64,000 nt of DNA, from contig NZ_FORN01000003.1 in the NCBI RefSeq assembly GCF_900114015.1, positions 169,371-233,370 on the forward strand. The letters are read 5' to 3'. This DNA comes from Caulobacter sp. UNC279MFTsu5.1. Lineage in GTDB: Bacteria; Pseudomonadota; Alphaproteobacteria; Caulobacterales; Caulobacteraceae. The translations under genes and the position numbers were made by a program. Positions 1 to 7,950 of this stretch are shown one piece after another (position 1 is the stretch's first letter; each line of letters opens with the position of its first letter). Below the pieces are notes generated by a model. That model saw only the letters and a list, made by a program, of their open reading frames with translations. It was not told the origin of the DNA and searched no databases.

Positions 1-40
1 GCGCCTCGCCGTCGAGCTGAGGTTCAGGCGGCCCAACGGC

Positions 41-142
41 TGTCGTCCCGGACAAGCGAAGCGCAGATCCGGGACCGCCGCAAACTCTGAGTTCACGCCC
101 CGGTCCCGGATCTTCGCGCTGCGCGCTTCGTCCGGGATGACA
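41..142. repeat. Intergenic palindromic repeat, family 1
   Basis: About 100 bp with inverted ends: it opens with GTCCCGGAC and AGATCCGGGACC and closes with GGTCCCGGATC and GTCCGGGATGAC, so it can fold into a long hairpin. Closely similar copies lie at 1079-1180, 58061-58174 and 59562-59671, and variants at 32740-32846 and 33533-33672. All lie between genes. Nothing else is seen in positions 1-210. Confidence 0.85.
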
Positions 143-210
143 ACGGATTTGGTTCAGAGCCGACTAGGCCGGAACCAACACCGGATGATGCCGGTGCATC
201 CCCTTGGCCC

Positions 211-984
211 TCACCCCACCCGCACGCTGGTCATCGAGATCGCCGCGAAGACGTCGTCGGTGAAGAACGACACCGGCTCGCCCGGCGTCTGGGCGCCCAG
301 CACGTAGAGCAGCGGCAGGTAGTGCTCGGCGCTGTTGATCGCCGCCTCGGCGTCGGGGCCCAGGCCGCGCCAGTCGATCAGCGGCGCGTGGTCGCCGGCC
401 GCGATCAGGGCCTTGGCCGTCTCGTTGAAGCGCGGAGCCCAGTCGGGAGTCTCGCCGGTGCGGAAGTTCACGGCCCGCAGGTTGTGGACGATGTCGCCGC
501 TGCCGATGATCAGCACGCCCTCGTCGCGCAGGGCGGCCAGGCGGCGGCCCGCCTCGTAGTGCCAGCGATCGGGGCGGCCGCGGTCCAGGCTCAGCTGCAC
601 CACCGGCACGTCAGCGTCCGGATACATCGGCCGCAGCACGCCCCAGGCCCCGTGGTCCAGCCCTCGGGTCGGATGCTGCACGACGGGATCGGGCGACAGC
701 AGCTCGGCCACGCGCCGGGCCAGGGCCGGGTCGCCGGGCGCGTCGTAGCGCACGTCGAACAGCGCCTGGGGGAAGCCGCCGAAATCGTGGATGGTCTCGG
801 GACGCGCCGAAGCGCTGACCGCGCTGGCCCCGCGCGTCTCCCAGTGGGCGCTGACCATCAGCACCGCCTTGGGGCGCGGCAGCTCGGCCCCCAGGGCCGC
901 CCAAGCGCGGCTCCAGGCGTTGTCCTCGATGGCGTTCATCGGCGAGCCGTGGCCGAGGAACAGGACGGGCAGGCGGGCGGTCAT
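211..984 (-). CDS. ygiD: 4,5-DOPA dioxygenase-type extradiol dioxygenase (LigB-like)
   Basis: A 257-residue protein of the DODA/LigB-like class III extradiol dioxygenase family, usual length for YgiD. The opening LFLGHGSPM, the VSAHWE segment, GLDHGAWG and SGDIVHNLR are family signatures. His12, His47 and His221 fit the metal ligands and His167 the catalytic histidine, by analogy with YgiD. Family members open catechol rings such as L-DOPA in vitro; the physiological substrate is usually unknown. It stands alone, flanked by two palindromic repeats. The ATG start gives the family N-terminus directly. Confidence 0.9.
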   Translation of the reverse strand: MTARLPVLFLGHGSPMNAIEDNAWSRAWAALGAELPRPKAVLMVSAHWETRGASAVSASARPETIHDFGGFPQALFDVRYDAPGDPALARRVAELLSPDPVVQHPTRGLDHGAWGVLRPMYPDADVPVVQLSLDRGRPDRWHYEAGRRLAALRDEGVLIIGSGDIVHNLRAVNFRTGETPDWAPRFNETAKALIAAGDHAPLIDWRGLGPDAEAAINSAEHYLPLLYVLGAQTPGEPVSFFTDDVFAAISMTSVRVG

Positions 985-1078
985 GGGGCGGGGTCCGATT
1001 AGATACTGATGGAGTTACAGATGGGGTGTGGGGAAATGTTCTTCAACGGTGAAGCGTCGGTTCGTGTCCCCAAAGCCT

Positions 1079-1180
1079 GTCATCCCGGACGTAGCGAAGC
1101 GGAGATCTGGGACCGCCAGAAGCGCCGCGTTCAGGCGTCGGTCCCGGATCGGCGCGCTGCGCGCTTGTCCGGGATGACAG
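1079..1180. repeat. Intergenic palindromic repeat, family 1
   Basis: Second copy of the family seen at 41-142, opening TCATCCCGGAC and closing GTCCGGGATGACA. It fills the middle of the 985-1295 gap between the divergently oriented dioxygenase and acyltransferase genes. No gene, RNA or clear promoter was recognised in the rest of that gap. Confidence 0.85.
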
Positions 1181-1295
1181 CGGAAAGGACAGGGCGGCCA
1201 TTTGGCCACAGCCGGCCGGCCGCGTCGCGACGTCGCGGATTCACGCGCCAAGCGTGCTTTCGCGGGGGGCGCGGCTTTGTTAAGCCACGGACGCT

Positions 1296-2453
1296 GTGAA
1301 CGTACCCGTCCTTTCCCCCGTGACGCCCGACGAGGCGACGCCCGCCCCCGTCGACCAGCGCCTGATCCGGATCGCCACGCGCGGCGGCGCGCTGGATCTG
1401 CTGCGGCTGCTCGCCTCGCTGCTGATCGTCGTCTACCATTTCGGGGCGGAGGGTCCGATGCGCATCGAGCGCTTCGGCCAGGTGTTCTCGCGCGGCTTCC
1501 TGGCGACCGACTTCTTCCTGATGCTGTCGGGCTACGTGCTGGGCCGGGCCTATGGCGCCTCGACCCTGACCGGGCGGATCAGCCACGGCCGCTTCTGGGT
1601 GCGCCGGGTGGGACGGGTCTGGCCGGGACACCTGATCGTGCTGGCGATGATGGCCGCCCTGGTGCTGGCGCTGAACGCCTTGGGCACCGACGCCCACAAG
1701 CCCTCGCGCTTCGCCTGGGACCAGCTGCCGGTCCAGGCCCTGCTGGTCCACGCCTGGGGCTTCAACAGCGACGGCTGGAACCTGCCCAGCTGGTCGCTGT
1801 CGGCCCTGATCGTCTGCTATGCGGTGTTCCCCTGGCTGTGGCGGGCCGTCGACAAGGTGCGCCGTCCCTGGATCCTGCCGATGATCGGGGTGCTGGCCTT
1901 CGCGGCCTGCGAGGTGCTGGCCCGGACGGTGTTCGACCACGCCCTGTCGGACCTGCAGTTCCGCTTCGGCGTCGTGCGGGCCCTGCCGCTGTTCATCCTG
2001 GGCGTCTGCCTGGCGCGGGCGGTCGAGATGAACTGGCCGTCGGAGCGGGCCGCCAAGGCCCTGCTGGTCGTCGGCTGCGTCGTGCTGTTCGCCATGCAGC
2101 CGCTGGACCGCTATGCCCTGCCCGACGAGCTGATCTTCGACGCGCCCTGCCTGGCCGCCATCGCCGCCATCGTGCTGGGCGCGGGCCGGCTGCCGGTCCG
2201 CCATCCCCAGGCCTGGATCGAGGAGGGGGCCAAGCTGTCGTTCGCCCTGTTCATCACCCACATCTTCGTGGGGGTGATCTATTGGAGCGCGGTGCACAAG
2301 CTGATCGAGACCGTGCCGATCGGCATCGGCTGGCAATGGCTGATGTGGCTGGCCTCGTTCCCGATCGCCATGGGCGCGGCCTACCTGTTCCACACCTATG
2401 TCGACCAGCCGCTGCAGGACCGCCTGGCGCCGTGGCTGCGGGGCAAGCGGTAG
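1296..2453 (+). CDS. Membrane acyltransferase, acyltransferase-3 family
   Basis: A 385-residue integral membrane protein with about ten hydrophobic segments and the acyltransferase-3 (OatA/NolL/OpgC-like) opening, LDLLRLLASL followed by VVYHFG, where His48 is the conserved acceptor-site histidine of the family. Such enzymes transfer acetyl or similar groups to surface sugars, lipids or peptidoglycan. The substrate cannot be told from sequence, and no glycan gene is adjacent. The assigned start is GTG; a second in-frame GTG eight codons later is equally possible because neither has a strong ribosome-binding site. Confidence 0.85.
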   Translation: MNVPVLSPVTPDEATPAPVDQRLIRIATRGGALDLLRLLASLLIVVYHFGAEGPMRIERFGQVFSRGFLATDFFLMLSGYVLGRAYGASTLTGRISHGRFWVRRVGRVWPGHLIVLAMMAALVLALNALGTDAHKPSRFAWDQLPVQALLVHAWGFNSDGWNLPSWSLSALIVCYAVFPWLWRAVDKVRRPWILPMIGVLAFAACEVLARTVFDHALSDLQFRFGVVRALPLFILGVCLARAVEMNWPSERAAKALLVVGCVVLFAMQPLDRYALPDELIFDAPCLAAIAAIVLGAGRLPVRHPQAWIEEGAKLSFALFITHIFVGVIYWSAVHKLIETVPIGIGWQWLMWLASFPIAMGAAYLFHTYVDQPLQDRLAPWLRGKR

Positions 2454-2487
2454 CCCCACCGTCGTCATCCCGGAAAGCGCGCGGGCC

Positions 2488-2961
2488 TCAGCCCTGCGCC
2501 TTGCCCTCGCCGCGCTGCTTTTCCAGCACGCTGGCCAGGCCCTGCAGGATGGGGGCCTGGAGGGCGGGGTTGTCGGGCGCGCGGTGCAGCAGCTTGATCG
2601 AGGCGACGTGCACCTTGACACCGGCCAGGGCCGAGGGGCTCAGGCCGTCGGCCTCGTCCAGCAGGTCGCACAGCGAGCGGGCGGCGACCTGGACGGCCGT
2701 GCTGCGCTCGGCGCCGCTGAGGCTGACGATGTCGCCGGACCGGGCGTACAGCGCCTCGATCAGGGCGGCGTCGTCCAGGCCCGAGGCCAGCAGGGCGTCC
2801 AGCGCGGCGATGTAGGCGTCGATGCCGGTCAGCGACGGTTCGCGCAGGGTCTCCAGCGTTGCGTCGGCGCGCTTGAGGGCCTCGGCCACGTACATGCCGC
2901 CCTTCTGGGTCATCAACTGACCCAGGCGCGGCTTCATGCGGCTTTTCTTGACCTCGCTCAT
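2488..2961 (-). CDS. Conserved hypothetical, partner of receiver-like protein
   Basis: A 157-residue soluble, mostly helical protein with a basic N-terminus (SEVKKSRMKPRLGQLM) and no signal peptide or membrane segment. No domain was recognised. Its ATG overlaps the stop of the upstream receiver-like gene by 4 nt (ATGA), so the two are almost certainly co-translated and may work together. Because the partner looks like a non-phosphorylatable receiver, a signalling or polar-organising role is a guess from context only. Confidence 0.7.
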   Translation of the reverse strand: MSEVKKSRMKPRLGQLMTQKGGMYVAEALKRADATLETLREPSLTGIDAYIAALDALLASGLDDAALIEALYARSGDIVSLSGAERSTAVQVAARSLCDLLDEADGLSPSALAGVKVHVASIKLLHRAPDNPALQAPILQGLASVLEKQRGEGKAQG

Positions 2962-3551
2962 GCGATCGACCTCATCGGCTTGATGAGGGCGTCCAGCTCA
3001 TCCTGGGACATGTTCTGGCCTCCGGCCTCACCCAGCTCGATGGACTGATCGTCGCGGCGCCGGCCGTCCGGGAACTCCACGGGCGGGCCCAGGTTGCGCC
3101 AGCGGCGGTCGGGACCGACATAGGCTTCGCATTCGATGAACAGGCGATCGCCCTTGGCGACCCAGAGAATGCGCTCCAGCATCACCGCCGGCGACACCGG
3201 CTTGGTGACGATGAAGTTGGCGCCGCAGTCGCGGGCCTTCTCGACCAGGCTGCGGCGGGTGTGGGAGGTGAGGAGGATCACCGGCGTCATGCGGTTGGCC
3301 TCGTCAGCCTCGCGACGCAGCCAGCGGGTCAGGTCGTAGCCGTCCAGGTCCGGCAAGGCGCCGTTGGCCAGGACCAGGTCGAAGCTCTGGTATTTCAGCT
3401 CGTCCTGGGCCTCCAGGCCGCCGGCCTTGCGCACGACGTTGCGCAGGCCGAAGCTGGTCAGCACGCCGACGATGATGTCCTGCGACTGGGGGTTATCGTC
3501 GACGATCAACGCCCGAGCCTTGTCGAGATTGATGTACTGGCTTGGCTGCAA
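2958..3551 (-). CDS. CheY-like receiver protein lacking the phosphoacceptor Asp
   Basis: A 197-residue protein with a receiver domain at about residues 12-130. The acidic pair Asp18-Asp19, the Thr in LLTSHT and the Lys of VTKPVSP are in place, but the segment FDLVLANGALPDLDG carries Asn63 where the phosphorylated Asp belongs, so it is probably a pseudo-receiver. The tail holds an Arg-rich YVGPDRRWR...GRRRDD stretch, a motif common after alphaproteobacterial receiver domains. The reading frame opens with TTG, since no ATG or GTG precedes the domain. It overlaps the next gene by 4 nt. Confidence 0.8.
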   Translation of the reverse strand: MQPSQYINLDKARALIVDDNPQSQDIIVGVLTSFGLRNVVRKAGGLEAQDELKYQSFDLVLANGALPDLDGYDLTRWLRREADEANRMTPVILLTSHTRRSLVEKARDCGANFIVTKPVSPAVMLERILWVAKGDRLFIECEAYVGPDRRWRNLGPPVEFPDGRRRDDQSIELGEAGGQNMSQDELDALIKPMRSIA

Positions 3552-3706
3552 GACCCCGACACGCTCCGGCCGCCCCGCGACGCGACGGGACCCTCACCCT
3601 ATAGCTGAACACCGTTAAGAAACCGCTGTCGCGCGAAGGGGCGGGGCGGAGTGTCGCGGGGCGGGATGAGCGGAGTTTTAGAGCTGGATTGCGGGGCGCC
3701 TGCCCC

Positions 3707-4561
3707 TCACACCGCGTCCAGGCCAATGTCCAGGTTGAGGGCCGAGTGGGTCAGGGCGCCGACGCTGATCACGTCGACCCCGGTCTCGGCGATGGCCCGC
3801 ACGGTGGTCAGGTTGACGCCGCCCGAGGCCTCCAGCACCGCCCGGCCCTTGGCGAGGGCGACGGCGGTCTTCAGGTCGTCGAGGCTGAAATTGTCGAGCA
3901 TGACCACGTCGGGGCCGTGCTTCAGGGCGTCCTCCAGCTGGTCCAGCCCGTCGACCTCCACCTCGACCTTGACCAGGTGGCCGGCGAAGGCGCGGGCCCG
4001 GCGGACGGCCTCGCCCACCCCGCCGCAGGCGGCGACGTGGTTGTCCTTGATCAGGATGGCGTCGTCCAGGCCGAATCGGTGGTTGATCCCGCCGCCGCAG
4101 CGCACGGCGTACTTCTCCAGGGCGCGCAGGCCGGGCGTGGTCTTGCGGGTGTCGACGATGGTCGCCTTCGTGCCCTCGACCAGGCGGACATAGGCGCGGG
4201 TCAGGGTGGCGACGCCCGACAGCTTGCCCAGCAGGTTCAGGCCCGTGCGCTCGGCGGCCAGCACGGCGCGGGCGTTCCCCTCGGCCCGGGCCAGGATCGC
4301 GCCGGGGTGCGCGTCGGCGCCGTCGGGGGTGACGACCTCGAACGACGCCGTCGGGTCGAGGGCGGCCAGGGCCAGGCGGGCGCAGGACAGGCCGGCCACC
4401 CGGCCGTCCTGCCGCGCGGCCCAGACCACCGACAGCCGCGCGCCGGCGTCGATGCAGGCCAGGGCGGTGATGTCCCCGGCCCGGCCCAGGTCCTCGGCCA
4501 GGGCCATGTCGATGATCGGGCGGACCAGGAGGTCGGGGAGGGGCGTGACGGGCTTGCTCAT
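3707..4561 (-). CDS. nadC: Nicotinate-nucleotide pyrophosphorylase (carboxylating)
   Basis: A 284-residue quinolinate phosphoribosyltransferase, the third step of de novo NAD synthesis, making nicotinate mononucleotide from quinolinate and PRPP. The signature TRKTTPGLR, the KYAVRCGGG-NHR stretch, IKDNH, KVEVEVD and the closing SVGALTHS match the family, and the length is standard. It is the last gene of the nadA-macrodomain-nadB-nadC operon, and its start overlaps the nadB stop by 4 nt. Confidence 0.96.
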   Translation of the reverse strand: MSKPVTPLPDLLVRPIIDMALAEDLGRAGDITALACIDAGARLSVVWAARQDGRVAGLSCARLALAALDPTASFEVVTPDGADAHPGAILARAEGNARAVLAAERTGLNLLGKLSGVATLTRAYVRLVEGTKATIVDTRKTTPGLRALEKYAVRCGGGINHRFGLDDAILIKDNHVAACGGVGEAVRRARAFAGHLVKVEVEVDGLDQLEDALKHGPDVVMLDNFSLDDLKTAVALAKGRAVLEASGGVNLTTVRAIAETGVDVISVGALTHSALNLDIGLDAV

Positions 4562-6084
4562 TCCGCGGCGTAACGGACCGCGCGGCCCGGTTCCTGATCC
4601 TGGAGGGTGACGAAGGTGCGTTCCGGCAGGGCCATGGCGGGGAAGTCGGCGCGGAAATGGCCGCCCCGGCTTTCCTGGCGGGCCAGGGCGGCGCGGGCGA
4701 TCAGCTGGGCGGCGACCAAGGTCGGCGCGAGGCCGTGCGCGGCCTCAAGGGCGTCCAGGACGGCGACCAGACGGGCCAGGCCCTCGGCGTCGCGGATGAC
4801 CCCGGCGTCGCGGCTCATCGCCTGGCGCAGGGCCTGCAGCGCGGCGTCCGGCAGGTCCGGCGTCGGGGCGGCCGACAGCGGCGATTCACCGCCGATGGCG
4901 AGGTCCCGGGCCGCACGGCCGGCCCTGGCCCCGAACACGGCCGCCTCCAGCAGGCTGTTGGAGGCCAGGCGGTTGGCGCCGTGCACGCCCGTGCTGGCGC
5001 ATTCGCCGGCGGCCAGCAGGCCCGGCAGGCTGGTGCGGCCGTCCAGGTCGGTGGCTGCCCCGCCCATGTGGTAGTGCACGGCCGGGGTCACGGGGATCGG
5101 CTGGACGCGCGGGTCGACGCCCGCGCCCATGCAGGCGGCGAACACGGCCGGGAACTCGTGCGGAAAGTGCGCCCCCACGGCGGTCGTCGCGTCCAGGAAC
5201 GCGCCGCGGCCGGCCGCGCGCTCGGCGTGGATGGCGCGAGCCACCACGTCGCGCGGGGCCAGTTCCTTGGCGGGATGATAGTCGGCCATGAAGGCGCGGC
5301 CGTCCTTGTTCCGCAGGATCGCCCCCTCGCCGCGCAGGGCCTCGGTGGCCAGGGGGGCGGGGTCCCTGCCGATGTCGATGGCCGTGGGGTGGAACTGCAC
5401 GAATTCCGGATCGGCGATCTCGGCGCCGGCCAGGGCGGCCAGGCCCACCCCTTCGCCGCGCACCTGGGCCGGGGTGGTGGTGACGGCGTAGAGGCCGCCC
5501 ACCCCGCCGGTGGCCAGGATCACGGCGGGGGCGACGATCTCGACCAGCGCGCCGTCGATCTCGGCCAGCACCCCGACGACGCGGCCGGTCGCGTCCTGGA
5601 GCAGCCGCCGGGCGCGGGCGTTTTCGCGAATCTCGACGGTCGGCGCGGCGCGGACGGCGGCGATGACCGCGGCCATGATCGCCGCCCCGGCCCCGTCGCC
5701 GCCGACCCGGGCCACCCGGGCCTTGGCGTGGGCGGCCTCGAGGCTGAGCACGAACCCGCCGTCGGCCTGGCGGTCGAACGGCGCGCCCAGCATGGCCAGG
5801 GCGCGGACCGCGGCGGGCCCTTCGGTGGTCAGCAGTTCGACGGCGGCCGGGTCGCACAGGCCGGCGCCGGCCGCGATGGTGTCGGCGGCGTGCAGGGCGG
5901 GGGCGTCCTCGTCCGACAGGGCCGCGGCCATGCCGCCCTGGGCCCAGGCGCTGGAGCAGCCGGTGGCCAGCGGCGTGGGTGACAGCACCAGGGCCTTGCG
6001 CGGCGCGGCGGCCAGGGCGGCCGTGAGGCCCGCCAGGCCCGCCCCGACGATCACGGGGCCGTCGAAGGTGATGCGGTCAAGCAT
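4558..6084 (-). CDS. nadB: L-aspartate oxidase
   Basis: A 508-residue FAD enzyme that oxidises L-aspartate to iminoaspartate, the first step of NAD synthesis, feeding NadA. The N-terminal dinucleotide-binding motif [11 protein letters not shown], the [12 protein letters not shown] segment, [11 protein letters not shown], [16 protein letters not shown] and [12 protein letters not shown] are characteristic of NadB rather than succinate dehydrogenase. Its 5' end overlaps the stop of the macrodomain gene by 8 nt and its 3' end overlaps nadC by 4 nt, so it is translationally coupled on both sides. Confidence 0.96.
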   Translation of the reverse strand: MLDRITFDGPVIVGAGLAGLTAALAAAPRKALVLSPTPLATGCSSAWAQGGMAAALSDEDAPALHAADTIAAGAGLCDPAAVELLTTEGPAAVRALAMLGAPFDRQADGGFVLSLEAAHAKARVARVGGDGAGAAIMAAVIAAVRAAPTVEIRENARARRLLQDATGRVVGVLAEIDGALVEIVAPAVILATGGVGGLYAVTTTPAQVRGEGVGLAALAGAEIADPEFVQFHPTAIDIGRDPAPLATEALRGEGAILRNKDGRAFMADYHPAKELAPRDVVARAIHAERAAGRGAFLDATTAVGAHFPHEFPAVFAACMGAGVDPRVQPIPVTPAVHYHMGGAATDLDGRTSLPGLLAAGECASTGVHGANRLASNSLLEAAVFGARAGRAARDLAIGGESPLSAAPTPDLPDAALQALRQAMSRDAGVIRDAEGLARLVAVLDALEAAHGLAPTLVAAQLIARAALARQESRGGHFRADFPAMALPERTFVTLQDQEPGRAVRYAAE

Positions 6085-6586
6085 GGCTCAACTCCAGGGC
6101 CGCGCGATGCCGCTCGGCCGACGCTTCGTCGAAGCAGCAGAAGATTACTTCGGCCGGATTGGCCTCCTGGAAGGCCGCGACGGTGGTCACGGCGATCCGG
6201 GCCGCCCGGTCGGCGGGAAAGCGGTAGATCCCGGTCGAGATGGCCGGGAAGGCGATGGTTTCGAAACCCTTGGCGGCCGCGATCTCCAGCGACCGGCGAT
6301 AGCAGCTGGCCAGCAGTTCGGGCTCGCCCTGGTCGCCGCCGTTCCAGACCGGACCGACGGTGTGGATCACCCAGCGGGCCGGCAGGCGGAAGCCTTCGGT
6401 CAGCTTGGCGTCGCCGGTCTTGCAGCCGCCCAGCATCCGCCCCGCCAGGGCCAGCTCCGGCCCGGCCTTGCGATGGATGGCGCCGTCCACGCCGCCGCCG
6501 CCCAGCAGGCTGGAGTTGGCGGCGTTGACGATGGCGTCGACGTCCAGGATCGTGATGTCGGCCTGGATGACGCTCATCTGGGCCAT
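6077..6586 (-). CDS. Macrodomain protein (O-acetyl-ADP-ribose deacetylase-like)
   Basis: A 169-residue single macrodomain. It shows the ADP-ribose-binding [11 protein letters not shown], the loop [10 protein letters not shown] and the second loop STGIYRFP, as in MacroD/YmdB-type enzymes that deacetylate O-acetyl-ADP-ribose or remove mono-ADP-ribose from proteins. It lies inside the NAD operon, 2 nt after nadA and overlapping nadB by 8 nt, so it is made with the NAD biosynthetic enzymes. A plausible role is handling ADP-ribose products of NAD use, or housekeeping of NAD breakdown; that is inference. The ATG chosen opens the domain and directly follows the nadA stop. Confidence 0.93.
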   Translation of the reverse strand: MAQMSVIQADITILDVDAIVNAANSSLLGGGGVDGAIHRKAGPELALAGRMLGGCKTGDAKLTEGFRLPARWVIHTVGPVWNGGDQGEPELLASCYRRSLEIAAAKGFETIAFPAISTGIYRFPADRAARIAVTTVAAFQEANPAEVIFCCFDEASAERHRAALELSHA

Positions 6587-6588
6587 GG

Positions 6589-7701
6589 TCAGATCAGCTC
6601 CACGTCCACGTGGTGCCTGGCCTTCACCAGGTCGTAGCGGGCCGGAACCGTCGGCGGCGGCAGGTCGATCATCCGCTGCACGGCCAGCTTGGCGCGCAGG
6701 GCCACCGACGGATCCACCGTCACCTCGAACCGGTCGTGGACCAGGGCGTCGTGGATGTTCTGCAGGCTGATCCGCTTCATGTGCGGGCACAGGTTGCAGG
6801 GGCCGATGAACTGGGTGCCCGGGCTCTCGGCCTGGACGTTGGAGGCCATCGAGCACTCGGTGATCAGCACCACCTGCTTGGGCTTGCGCAGCGCCACATA
6901 GTCGTTCATCGCCGCGGTCGAGCCGGCGAAGTCGGCCGCCTCCAGGATCTCGGCTGGGCACTCCGGGTGGGCCAGGATCTCCGCTTCCGGCCAGGCGAAG
7001 CGCATGTCGGCGATGTCCTGGGCGGTGAAGCGCTCGTGCACCTCGCAGCGGCCGGCCCAGGCGATGATCTTCACCGAAGTCTGGCGGGCGACGTTGCGGG
7101 CCAGGAACTCGTCGGGGATCAGGATCACCTTGTCGACGCCCCACTCGCGGGCCGCCCACTCCACCACCTGCACGGCGTTGGCGCTGGTGCAGCAGATGTC
7201 GGTCTCGGCCTTCACGTCGGCGGTGGTGTTGACATAGGTGACCACCGGCACGCCCGGATGGCGCTGCTTGATCAGCCGCACGTCGGCGCCGGTGATCGAG
7301 GAGGCCAGGCTGCAGCCGGCCCGCAGGTCGGGGATCAGCACACGCTTCTCGGGGGCCAGCACCTTGCTGGTCTCGGCCATGAAGTGCACGCCGGCCTGGA
7401 CGATCACGGCGGCGTCGCACTTGGCCGCCTCGCGGGCCAGGGCCAGGCTGTCGCCGACGAAGTCGCCCACGCCGTGGAAGATCTCGGGCGTCATGTAGTT
7501 GTGGGCCAGGATGACGGCGTTCTTCTCGCGCTTCAGCCGGTTGATCTCGGCGATCAGCGGCGCGTGGATTCGCCACTCCAGCGGGGTCACATGATGCTTG
7601 ACCTTGTCCCAGGTCGCGGCGGTCTGGGCCTCGACGTCGGGCGTGAAGGCGAGGGGCGCCGGAGGGGGCGTGAAACCGTCAGCCACGAAACCGTCAGCCA
7701 T
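6589..7701 (-). CDS. nadA: Quinolinate synthase
   Basis: A 370-residue [4Fe-4S] quinolinate synthase, which condenses iminoaspartate with dihydroxyacetone phosphate. [32 protein letters not shown] and CNLCPHM are typical. Cys130, Cys219 and Cys305 correspond to the three cluster ligands of the family. The start at 7701 was preferred to an upstream in-frame ATG at 7806, because the longer version would translate two operator-like palindromes. It is the first gene of the operon and probably the point of regulation. Confidence 0.95.
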   Translation of the reverse strand: MADGFVADGFTPPPAPLAFTPDVEAQTAATWDKVKHHVTPLEWRIHAPLIAEINRLKREKNAVILAHNYMTPEIFHGVGDFVGDSLALAREAAKCDAAVIVQAGVHFMAETSKVLAPEKRVLIPDLRAGCSLASSITGADVRLIKQRHPGVPVVTYVNTTADVKAETDICCTSANAVQVVEWAAREWGVDKVILIPDEFLARNVARQTSVKIIAWAGRCEVHERFTAQDIADMRFAWPEAEILAHPECPAEILEAADFAGSTAAMNDYVALRKPKQVVLITECSMASNVQAESPGTQFIGPCNLCPHMKRISLQNIHDALVHDRFEVTVDPSVALRAKLAVQRMIDLPPPTVPARYDLVKARHHVDVELI

Positions 7702-7714
7702 GTGAACCTCACTT

Positions 7715-7731
7715 ATGCTCAATCTGAGCAT
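7715..7731. promoter_or_regulatory. Operator-like palindrome 1 upstream of nadA (NadQ-like)
   Basis: ATGCTCA-ATC-TGAGCAT is a perfect inverted repeat ending 14 nt before the nadA start codon. A near copy lies at 7790-7806. Paired sites ahead of nadABC are expected for an NAD-pathway repressor; NadQ is the known regulator of nadABC in alpha- and betaproteobacteria. Assignment to NadQ is inference, and no regulator gene is adjacent. Confidence 0.6.
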
Positions 7732-7789
7732 TTCAAGGGCCTCAAAAAACGCCGGAAACGGAGGATTTTCCATCTCGGCGTCGCCCCTT

Positions 7790-7806
7790 ATGCTGAAATT
7801 GAGCAA
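7790..7806. promoter_or_regulatory. Operator-like palindrome 2 upstream of nadA
   Basis: ATGCTGA-AAT-TGAGCAA repeats the TGCTxA-N3-TGAGCA pattern of the site at 7715-7731, with one mismatch between arms. The two centres are 75 bp apart, about seven helical turns, which would suit cooperative or looped binding of one regulator. Confidence 0.5.
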
Positions 7807-7950
7807 AAGGGATGAAAGACATATAGACCCTTCGGGGCCGATTGCAAAGGGAGGGCGTGAAAATCCGTGTTCGGCGGGAGGCGGGGGCGGCCGGAGGCCA
7901 CGCCCGGCTTGTCACCGGCGCCGCCCCTGGCTCCAGGACAGGCTGCTGGC

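Noticed and set aside
7702..7806. N-terminal extension of nadA to an upstream ATG
   Set aside because: The extra 35 residues are not part of quinolinate synthases and would place both operator-like palindromes inside the coding sequence.
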